A stretch of DNA of 5,919 bases from Candidatus Dojkabacteria bacterium (GTDB lineage: Bacteria; Patescibacteriota; Dojkabacteria; B142; WJKM01). Every line of letters begins with the position of its first letter. Positions within the stretch are counted from its first letter, which is position 1. The notes beneath the pieces were generated by a model that searched no databases, was not told where the DNA came from, and worked only from the letters and a program-made list of their open reading frames with translations. Location: contig JAGQLH010000079.1 of the NCBI GenBank assembly GCA_020429465.1, positions 1 through 5,919 of the forward strand, written 5' to 3'. The position numbers and the translations under genes were made by a program. Positions 1 through 4,553 of this stretch are shown here, piece by piece.

Positions 1-159
1 TTTCTTTAGAGCTTTTTGTACTGCTCTTGACTGATGGACTATGTCCACACAATACTTATCTTCCTCAATCATTTTTTCAACAGACTTCAAGTGCCCTTGA
101 ATAATTCTTATTCTGTGTAAAGCTCTGTCTTTTGAAGTTTTTTTTACTCTTTTATCCAT
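1..159 (-). CDS. csoR: CsoR/RcnR-family (DUF156) repressor, N-terminal part only
   Basis: The 53 visible codons begin at ATG 159-157 and stay open to the left edge, so the C-terminal part and stop lie outside the window. The peptide begins MDKRVKKTSKDRALHRIRII and continues with QGHLKSVEKMIEEDKYCVDI, the first helices of the DUF156 all-alpha DNA-binding fold. C37, preceded by Y36, matches the first thiolate ligand of copper-sensing CsoR (Y35-C36 in the Mycobacterium protein). The later His and Cys ligands are beyond the edge, so copper-sensing CsoR cannot be separated from persulfide-sensing CstR. RcnR is less likely because no N-terminal His ligand is visible. Family members are tetramers that release GC-tract operators on binding metal or thiol oxidation. 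A matching operator and a strong promoter lie just upstream (184-233), indicating autoregulation. The usual partner (copper ATPase/chaperone or sulfur genes) would be further left. No Shine-Dalgarno is seen. Confidence 0.9.
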   Translation of the reverse strand, partial: MDKRVKKTSKDRALHRIRIIQGHLKSVEKMIEEDKYCVDIVHQSRAVQKALKK

Positions 160-183
160 TTGAATTTTTTTAAGTTTTTATTA

Positions 184-206
184 ACTATCCCCCGGTAGGG
201 GATAGT
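184..206 (-). promoter_or_regulatory. Predicted CsoR-type operator for csoR
   Basis: A perfect inverted repeat has arms actatcccc (184-192) and ggggatagt (198-206) around the 5-base centre cggta. C-tract/G-tract palindromes flanked by A/T are the known operator type of the CsoR family. The repeat overlaps the -10 box (204-209) and the expected start of transcription near 197, so a bound repressor would block RNA polymerase. It also lies 38 bases past the dsbA-like stop. It could form a hairpin there, but no T-run follows on the minus strand, so a terminator is less likely. Confidence 0.75.
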
Positions 207-233
207 ATAAATCAAACTCATTTGTACTGTCAA
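204..233 (-). promoter_or_regulatory. Sigma70-type promoter of csoR
   Basis: Read on the minus strand, the -35 is TTGACA (233-228, all six consensus bases), followed by an 18-base spacer and the -10 TATACT (209-204, five of six). Transcription would start near 197, giving a leader of about 38 bases before the csoR ATG. The operator at 184-206 covers the end of the -10 and the start site. Confidence 0.75.
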
Positions 234-243
234 GATAAATAGA

Positions 244-1068
244 TTATTCCCCGAGCATCTTATCTATTTCTGTCTTGAATGATGAATATGGCAAAGCACC
301 AGAAATCTTAATACCATCAACATTTCCTTTTTCGTCAATTATTCCTAAAACAAACCCAGGTGTGCCTGATATTCCAGCAGCACTTCCGTCTGCCATATCC
401 TTTTGTACCTCTTCTTTAAATTTCTCACTATCTAGACATTCTGTAAATTGCCCTCTGTCTACTCCAATATCTTGTGCTAGATCATATAACTTTGATTCAT
501 CCATTCCTTGCCCGTTGGATGATGTATTCGTAAATATCAAATCAGAGTATTCATAGTACTTATTGTCTCCTGCTAAATCTTGTACACACTCAGCTGCCAT
601 TGCTTGCTTCGTTGCCAGTGGATCATGAAAGCTTAGTGGAAAGTCCCTAAACACGTAGGCTATTTTCCCTGTGTCAATATAATCCGCTTTGATTTGATCA
701 AAGGTCTCCGTATGAAATTTCTTACAAAATGGACACTCGTAATCACTAAATTCTACCAATGCTACTTTTACTTTGCTTTTATCGCCTAAGATCGGATCAT
801 CGTCTATATTTACTTTTGCATCTTGATTTGCAGGAGGGGCGGCTGGCGGAATGTTATTTGGTGCTTCAGCAATTGGAGCGTTATTTCCACCTGTATCTGC
901 TGCATCTGATGAGGTACTAAGTCCTATTCTACCTACTGACATAAAGAGCGCTATAGATAGAATAAATGCAGAAACTACAATAGATATTGGCATAATAAAT
1001 GGTGCCACATCTAGAGTTATCACATCACTTGAACTATCTGAGGGTTTCTCTTGCGTTTCCTTTTTCAT
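244..1068 (-). CDS. Membrane-anchored DsbA-like thiol-disulfide oxidoreductase
   Basis: This 274-residue protein has a charged N-terminus (1-20), one membrane segment (about 22-46), a Pro/Ala/Asn-rich linker (about 58-85) and a DsbA/Thioredoxin_4 domain (about 86-272). The active site is CPFC at 112-115 in EFSDYECPFC, and the cis-proline is P237 in SGTPGF. The domain should face outward and form or rearrange disulfides in exported proteins, as BdbD/DsbA do. Two extra cysteines (C161, C211) lie in or after the helical insertion and might form a structural pair. The start is the only sensible ATG and falls about 35 bases after the predicted transcription start. There is no Shine-Dalgarno. Downstream of blaI-blaR1 on the same strand, it has its own promoter with a BlaI-type palindrome, so it is probably a target of that repressor. 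The partner reoxidase (DsbB/VKOR) is not in the window. Substrate and exact direction (oxidase or isomerase) cannot be read from sequence. Confidence 0.92.
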   Translation of the reverse strand: MKKETQEKPSDSSSDVITLDVAPFIMPISIVVSAFILSIALFMSVGRIGLSTSSDAADTGGNNAPIAEAPNNIPPAAPPANQDAKVNIDDDPILGDKSKVKVALVEFSDYECPFCKKFHTETFDQIKADYIDTGKIAYVFRDFPLSFHDPLATKQAMAAECVQDLAGDNKYYEYSDLIFTNTSSNGQGMDESKLYDLAQDIGVDRGQFTECLDSEKFKEEVQKDMADGSAAGISGTPGFVLGIIDEKGNVDGIKISGALPYSSFKTEIDKMLGE

Positions 1069-1078
1069 GATGGTGAAT

Positions 1079-1109
1079 AAAAAATTAACACTACGTGTGT
1101 AGTGTTAAT
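1079..1109 (-). terminator. Possible intrinsic terminator of blaI-blaR1, overlapping the operator
   Basis: On the minus strand an 11-bp stem (1109-1099 with 1094-1084), a 4-base loop acac and then a run of six T (1084-1079) have the form of a rho-independent terminator 35 bases past the blaR1-like stop. The stem is only 4/11 G+C, so it may be weak. Transcripts begun at the dsbA-like promoter should start near 1103, inside the upstream arm, and so could not form the full stem and would escape termination. Confidence 0.45.
1084..1109 (-). promoter_or_regulatory. Predicted BlaI/MecI-type operator before the dsbA-like gene
   Basis: A perfect inverted repeat has 11-base arms attaacactac (1084-1094) and gtagtgttaat (1099-1109) around gtgt. 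The centre fits the BlaI/MecI/CopY family core TACA-N2-TGTA with one mismatch (TACG-TG-TGTA). It begins directly after the -10 box (1110-1115) and covers the expected start site. The half-site ACACTAC recurs in front of the blaI gene itself at the same distance from the -10, which ties the dsbA-like gene to this repressor. Confidence 0.78.
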
Positions 1110-1138
1110 ATTCTATAGTCAGTATTTTTTTATGTCAA
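1110..1138 (-). promoter_or_regulatory. Sigma70-type promoter of the dsbA-like gene
   Basis: On the minus strand the -35 is TTGACA (1138-1133, perfect), followed by a 17-base spacer and the -10 TAGAAT (1115-1110, five of six). The start is expected near 1103. The -35 lies just past the blaR1-like stop codon (1146-1144), so this is a separate promoter and not only read-through from blaI-blaR1. Confidence 0.75.
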
Positions 1139-1143
1139 CTAGT

Positions 1144-2124
1144 TTATGTCTTTTTTGAGAAATTTAGGTACGAGGATTGGTTAACTATTTCGCATATGTG
1201 TTGGTCTGTATGAATATCGGTTACTGGATTGAATGTTTCTATGGTATTACTTTCGGTCATACAATTATCACTAATACTTTCACATTGGATAACAGCCTCA
1301 GCACTTACTAATCTATAACCCACAAGATTAGAAGTAATTATTACCAAAAATAAAACAAAAAAATATTGAATTGTTGTGAATGGTCTATCTTTATTTAGTA
1401 TTTCAAATCTATTATTATGAAATCCAAAATTTGAAGCTAATGATAAATTTGGGGTTGTACCCAACTTTAATACTTTAAGTGTGGTGCTGAATATATCTTT
1501 CTTTGTTGCACCATTCTCGATCGTGTATTCATCTGCTGCTATTTCAGTCAATACATCATAATTTTTAAATAAATTATTTCTACCTGGAAATGGAGGGAGT
1601 ATGTTCCTGATAATCTCTGTTATAAACTTCTTGAATGGGTCAAGTGAACTTTTGTGGTACATCTCATGATTTAACAAAACACTAAATTCTCTACTAGTTA
1701 GCTGCTTCTTTACATTACTAGAAATAAAAATGTCTGGAACTAAGTTTCCAAAACTAAAAGCATGAATACTACTATCCTCAAGCTCAAAATACTTCTGCTT
1801 TCTTTTTTTACTCAAACCCTGAATGTACTTTTTTGTGACAAATAAATTAGCCACTGTCCTTCCAATCCCCCAAATTATTTTTACAAACAATAATAAACTA
1901 ACCAATGCGACCCCACTATTCAAAATGAAATTTTGAGAAGTACAAAGTTCAAATAACCCTTGCAGATCATTTCTATAGTGTATCACCAAGCCTAACTGAG
2001 AAAGAAATCCTGGAATAGTGTTGAATAGACTAATAATTATCCCAGTCGAATATGTTACACCTAGAATTATGATTAGTAGAAAAGAGATATTCTTTTTTGA
2101 ATGGTAATTATTTCTTGTTTGCAT
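1144..2124 (-). CDS. BlaR1-like M56 membrane metallopeptidase without a beta-lactam sensor domain
   Basis: This 326-residue protein has three predicted membrane segments (about 13-33, 68-88, 251-272). The cytoplasmic part between the second and third holds the zinc protease signature HEMYH (153-157) in VLLNHEMYHKSSLD, with the likely third ligand E194 in TEIAADE and the family-typical AFSFGNLVPDIFIS stretch (122-135) before it. In BlaR1/MecR1 such a domain triggers loss of the BlaI/MecI repressor. BlaR1 ends in a penicillin-binding domain of about 250 residues. Here only about 54 residues follow the last membrane segment. All four cysteines (C61, C281, C288, C311) and H305/H309 are predicted outside, with none in the protease domain, so the signal may be redox state, thiols or metal (inference). 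The start ATG lies inside blaI (17-bp overlap), implying translational coupling. Domain assignment is firm; the signal is unknown. Confidence 0.88.
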   Translation of the reverse strand: MQTRNNYHSKKNISFLLIIILGVTYSTGIIISLFNTIPGFLSQLGLVIHYRNDLQGLFELCTSQNFILNSGVALVSLLLFVKIIWGIGRTVANLFVTKKYIQGLSKKRKQKYFELEDSSIHAFSFGNLVPDIFISSNVKKQLTSREFSVLLNHEMYHKSSLDPFKKFITEIIRNILPPFPGRNNLFKNYDVLTEIAADEYTIENGATKKDIFSTTLKVLKLGTTPNLSLASNFGFHNNRFEILNKDRPFTTIQYFFVLFLVIITSNLVGYRLVSAEAVIQCESISDNCMTESNTIETFNPVTDIHTDQHICEIVNQSSYLNFSKKT

Positions 2125-2473
2125 TTATATATTCTTCTAATTTTTTCATACTATCAGGATCAGTTTTAAGCGTATCTACAAATTGTGATATTGCCAAGTC
2201 TCCAAACGAAACAAATATGTCCTGAAATATACCACCTACATTTACCTTCACGTATTCCTCTTTTTTCTTTGCAGGCTGATAATAGTATTGTTTATCTTTT
2301 TTGATTTTCTTTAGCACGCCCTTATTTACGAGTCTCGTCATTACTGTTATCACCGAATTGTATGAAAGTTCCCTCGAAAGCTTTGACTGAACTTCTCCAG
2401 GTTTCAATAGTTCATCATTAGCCCAAATAACTTTCATTATTTCTTGTTCAAGTTTTCCGAATAGTTTTGACAT
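2108..2473 (-). CDS. blaI: BlaI/MecI-family transcriptional repressor
   Basis: This 121-residue protein has an N-terminal winged helix (about 4-70). The recognition helix region is SYNSVITVMTRLVNKGVLKK (37-56), followed by the basic wing KKDKQYYYQP. The C-terminal helices (about 74-118) should form the dimer. Family members bind TACA/TGTA-type palindromes and are inactivated by cleavage when the BlaR1-type partner is triggered. In S. aureus BlaI this is between N101 and F102. The equivalent spot here is probably Q97-F98 in AISQFVD (alignment by eye). There is no cysteine, so the copper-sensing CopY subfamily, which needs a C-terminal CxC pair, is excluded. The stop overlaps the start of the M56 peptidase gene by 17 bp, as usual for regulator/protease pairs. 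The promoter and an operator-like palindrome at 2493-2510 indicate autorepression. The symbol is used for the family, not for a beta-lactamase role; no beta-lactamase is visible. Confidence 0.92.
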   Translation of the reverse strand: MSKLFGKLEQEIMKVIWANDELLKPGEVQSKLSRELSYNSVITVMTRLVNKGVLKKIKKDKQYYYQPAKKKEEYVKVNVGGIFQDIFVSFGDLAISQFVDTLKTDPDSMKKLEEYINANKK

Positions 2474-2492
2474 TTGTCTTTATTAATAAATT

Positions 2493-2510
2493 ACACTACA
2501 ACCATAGTGT
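2493..2510 (-). promoter_or_regulatory. Predicted BlaI autoregulatory operator
   Basis: An inverted repeat has arms acactac (2493-2499) and atagtgt (2504-2510) around aacc, with six of seven pairs matching. Left and right half-sites are the same ACACTAC sequence found before the dsbA-like gene, apart from one base. It sits three bases downstream of the -10 box and covers the expected start near 2507, a classic repressor position. Confidence 0.72.
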
Positions 2511-2513
2511 CAC

Positions 2514-2542
2514 ATTATGGCAGTTGAAAATAATTTTATCAA
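2514..2542 (-). promoter_or_regulatory. Sigma70-type promoter of blaI-blaR1
   Basis: On the minus strand the -35 is TTGATA (2542-2537, five of six), followed by a 17-base spacer and the -10 CATAAT (2519-2514, five of six). The predicted start near 2507 leaves a leader of about 34 bases. The promoter lies in the gap after the CAP-domain gene (stop at 2565-2563), so blaI-blaR1 can be transcribed independently of it. Confidence 0.7.
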
Positions 2543-2562
2543 CATAAATCTAGAGTAACTTT

Positions 2563-3162
2563 TTACAAAACATAATCTGTAGTAATCCAAAACTCATTAC
2601 CTTCAATCTCAACCCCTATTCCTATATGGGTATAGTCAATATTCTCACCTAGAATAGTTCTCCTATGACCATCGTACGGCGGTTGCTCTGCCATCATCCC
2701 GTTATGAATTATTGAAACTACATCAAAATATTTTTGCCTATTATTCTGATCATCAACTATTCCATATCCGATGTTCTCACCATAGCCTAAAAAGTAAACA
2801 TCAGCATCAATTAAGTCATAACCAAGATTAGTATTGTGTGTACTTACTTCATAATCTGCTTGAACTTGAGACCAATTCTTTGCAACTGAATCAATTTGAG
2901 TATTTCTAATCAATGGAGGTTTCCCATGTACAGATCTTGATAGGTTTATTTGCTCAAAAAGATAGTTTTCTATGTCCATCTCAAGTTGATTTTCGCTCAT
3001 ATAAATTCGTTCTACTAAGACCCTATTAATAGTGTCTGCAATTAATCGTACTGCAGATTCGCTAATTGGATACCAGTTGTTAGAAGTCTGAGCATATGAA
3101 TTTGTAGTACAAGTACTGAACAACAAATATATGACTATTAAGATTGATATAAATTTTTTCAT
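2563..3162 (-). CDS. Secreted CAP/SCP-domain protein (YkwD-like)
   Basis: This 199-residue protein begins with a signal peptide: MKK, a hydrophobic core (about 4-16) and a probable signal peptidase I site after SYA (22-24). C18 in the core end does not sit in a good lipobox, so a lipoprotein is unlikely. The CAP domain runs from about 62 to the end: helix YLFEQINLSRSVHGKPPL (67-84), central H109, GENIGYG (128-134), HRRTIL (166-171) and strands HIGIGVEIEG and FWITTDYVL. H109, E129 and H166 are the likely cavity residues. The chain ends right at the last strand, as in minimal YkwD-type proteins. Bacterial CAP proteins act outside the cell, and the biochemical role is unsettled. Between ardA and blaI on the same strand, it is a natural client of the envelope but has no clear BlaI palindrome. 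A TATAAT lies at 3183-3178, without a convincing -35. No Shine-Dalgarno is seen. Confidence 0.87.
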   Translation of the reverse strand: MKKFISILIVIYLLFSTCTTNSYAQTSNNWYPISESAVRLIADTINRVLVERIYMSENQLEMDIENYLFEQINLSRSVHGKPPLIRNTQIDSVAKNWSQVQADYEVSTHNTNLGYDLIDADVYFLGYGENIGYGIVDDQNNRQKYFDVVSIIHNGMMAEQPPYDGHRRTILGENIDYTHIGIGVEIEGNEFWITTDYVL

Positions 3163-3222
3163 GATTGATTTTGATTAATTATAAATAATTGAGTAGTTTA
3201 GCGACATACCCAGGTCGGAGAA

Positions 3223-3723
3223 TTAATTGTAAATAATGTAATAGTCACCGACTTGAGTAGCTCCGTTATAGACTTCGTCTCTACCGATTTTTTCATAGTC
3301 TATATAGCCTTTTAGATGCTCTGGAATCTCCATACAATCAGAAATCTCTTCGCCTAATTCTGTTTCGTTTGAAGCTTCATATACAATGCAGTCATCTAGC
3401 AAAGTTTCTGATTTCATTTTTAGAAAAATATCTTCTCTATTAAGTCCAAGAAATTCAGATAGATAAATTACCACTGTCTTCTCAACCTCCGATAACTCAT
3501 CAAAAAGAGATGCAAACTTTACTAATTCTTCAAGATTGTCATATTCGCCAATCTCAAAGTCAGCTTCATAGTCTGATATGAAATACTCCTCATCTGACCC
3601 AAGTACTTTTTTCAGTACTTTGTTTAGTTCGTCTATTCCCTCAGAAAGAGTGAACCATTCTCCTACTAACTCACCAGCGTTATATTTCGCTAGATTCGTG
3701 ATGAAAACTTTCGTTTTACTCAT
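3223..3723 (-). CDS. ardA: ArdA-family antirestriction protein
   Basis: This 166-residue protein is close to the usual ArdA length. It opens with the family hallmark VFITNLAKYNAGELVGEWF (6-24). EEYFISDYEADFEIGEYDNLEEL (45-67) follows as the second conserved block, and the C-terminal block includes IPEHLKGYIDYEKIGRD (133-149). By count it has about 39 Asp/Glu against about 14 Lys/Arg, the strong negative charge expected of a DNA mimic. ArdA dimers imitate bent B-form DNA and block type I restriction-modification enzymes, protecting incoming conjugative plasmids and transposons. It is therefore a marker of a mobile or recently acquired segment. It lies divergent to the OLD-family gene across a 470-base gap and 60 bases upstream of the CAP gene on the same strand. 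No clear promoter or Shine-Dalgarno was found in front of it. A weak 4-bp stem at 3202-3217 lacks a T-run and is not called a terminator. Confidence 0.9.
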   Translation of the reverse strand: MSKTKVFITNLAKYNAGELVGEWFTLSEGIDELNKVLKKVLGSDEEYFISDYEADFEIGEYDNLEELVKFASLFDELSEVEKTVVIYLSEFLGLNREDIFLKMKSETLLDDCIVYEASNETELGEEISDCMEIPEHLKGYIDYEKIGRDEVYNGATQVGDYYIIYN

Positions 3724-4123
3724 CTTTTTGTTCTAAAAAATAAAATAAACTCTTTGAACTAAGAGAGAAATAGTGCATTAATTCAAAATTTTCAGGAAAC
3801 CGTGGAATACCGAGCTTAGAAAATCTTTATGAGTATGCGAATAAATAGATTTTGTTAATGAGGATATGCCGCGAAAGTTCTTGAAAACCCGGAGGGCGAC
3901 GAGTCCCTAAATCTTGGAATTAGTTGTAAAAGTATGTTGGTTGAGAAAGATTTTTAGTTTGTGTTTTTAGAAACAGAGGGACGTGGGAGTTTTTAATTCA
4001 TGTAATATGATTGATTTGTTCAAAGGGGGTGTTGAGTGCCTTGGTTGTTATGTGAGAATTTATTCCGAGAAAATCGTTGAGTTTTGGAAGAGGCGAGATA
4101 GAATTACTGGACTAATTCGTAGG

Positions 4124-4147
4124 GATTAGAAAGAATTCTTTGATTAG
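4124..4147. repeat. Palindrome flanked by direct repeats upstream of the OLD-family gene
   Basis: A perfect 12-base palindrome, aaagaattcttt (4130-4141), is flanked on both sides by the direct repeat gattag (4124-4129 and 4142-4147). It ends three bases before the weak -35 at 4151. The symmetry suggests a possible operator for the downstream gene, but in AT-rich DNA it could be chance. Confidence 0.35.
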
Positions 4148-4150
4148 CTT

Positions 4151-4178
4151 TTTAGATTAATGAGATAATGTATACAAT
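4151..4178 (+). promoter_or_regulatory. Possible weak promoter of the OLD-family gene
   Basis: TTTAGA (4151-4156, four of six bases of the -35 consensus), a 16-base spacer and TACAAT (4173-4178, five of six) precede the ATG at 4194. This would put the start about 8 bases before the ATG, so the mRNA would be nearly leaderless. That agrees with the absence of a Shine-Dalgarno. The -35 is poor, so confidence is low. Confidence 0.35.
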
Positions 4179-4193
4179 ATTAATAAAACACAT

Positions 4194-4553
4194 ATGAATT
4201 TAACCAAAGTAAAACTAATTGGTTTTAGAAATTTTAAAAATACAACCATAAATCTAAATGAAAAGTCACTATTGTTTGGTGCTAATGATGTAGGGAAAAC
4301 AAATCTTATATATGCACTACGTTTATTGTTAGATAAAAGCATCTCGGAAGCCGACTTTGAACCATTAGGAAGCGACTTCTACTCGCATGAAGACTGCAAT
4401 GAGTATTCAATCACAATATTCTTTGAAAACGTTGACCATGACGCAGTTCGTTCACAGTTAGGTCATTACATTGGAGATGATGATAAATTTTGCATTAAGT
4501 ACATCGTTAGCAGACAAGATAGTGAAGCATTATCCTTTGAAAGTAATCTATAA
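4194..4553 (+). CDS. OLD-family ATPase/nuclease, N-terminal fragment ending at an in-frame TAA
   Basis: These 119 codons start at the only usable ATG; the same frame has a stop at 4161-4163 just upstream. The start MNLTKVKLIGFRNFKNTTIN is the first strand and helix of an ABC/SMC-type ATPase. The Walker A loop follows at residues 29-36 (GANDVGKT), then TNLIYALRLLLD. Residues 60-119 carry further strands of the ATPase head. The frame stops at TAA 4551-4553, but the same frame then stays open to the window end with the rest of an OLD protein, so this is the front of one interrupted gene and not a complete small protein. Alone it has Walker A but no Walker B and no nuclease domain, so it should be inactive. 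It is divergent from ardA and lies beyond the gene-free spacer. Confidence 0.85.
   Translation: MNLTKVKLIGFRNFKNTTINLNEKSLLFGANDVGKTNLIYALRLLLDKSISEADFEPLGSDFYSHEDCNEYSITIFFENVDHDAVRSQLGHYIGDDDKFCIKYIVSRQDSEALSFESNL

Larger units (their letters stand above)
3724..4193. other. Gene-free spacer, strongly G-skewed, with two hairpins; identity unknown
   Basis: I see no credible protein-coding frame, tRNA or CRISPR here. From 3841 to 4140 the plus strand has 82 G and 27 C by my count (skew about +0.5) at about 36% G+C, unlike the neighbouring genes. Two stem-loops can be drawn. The first is 3820-3830 with 3841-3853, 11 pairs with a 2-base bulge and a 10-base loop. The second is 3909-3915 with 3947-3953, 7 pairs with a 31-base loop. 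A weakly similar pair of segments starts near 3789 and 3964 (ttttcaggaaac versus tttttagaaac). The right end holds the promoter of the OLD-family gene. It could be a non-coding RNA, a long leader or a decayed gene. I do not recognise it. Confidence 0.4.

Noticed and set aside
275..556. Open frame on the plus strand inside the dsbA-like gene
   Set aside because: It is antisense to a protein with clear CPFC and cis-proline motifs, has no recognisable domain and no promoter.
851..1102. Open frame on the plus strand over the start of the dsbA-like gene
   Set aside because: It mirrors the membrane segment and linker codons of the opposite strand and runs through the operator. No independent support.
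2108..2473. CopY-type copper repressor
   Set aside because: The protein has no cysteine, so it lacks the C-terminal CxC metal motifs, and an M56 protease partner overlaps it.
3106..3117. Palindrome agtac-aa-gtact as a further BlaI operator
   Set aside because: It lies within the signal-peptide codons of the CAP gene, does not carry the ACACTAC half-site, and is not placed at a promoter.
3202..3217. Stem-loop after ardA as a terminator
   Set aside because: Only four base pairs and no T-run follows on the minus strand.
3865..3909. Short plus-strand frame MPRKFLKTRRATSP in the spacer
   Set aside because: Fourteen codons only, without a start context or a continuing frame. Not credible as a gene.
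3724..4193. Retron non-coding RNA for an OLD effector
   Set aside because: No reverse transcriptase in the window and no convincing long inverted repeat joining the two ends of the spacer. Kept only as something to check downstream.
4157..4342. Minus-strand open frame across the start of the OLD-family gene
   Set aside because: It overlaps the Walker A region of a clear plus-strand gene and has no recognisable features.
4551..4553. Alternative genetic code reading TAA as an amino acid
   Set aside because: The five complete minus-strand genes all terminate at TAA.
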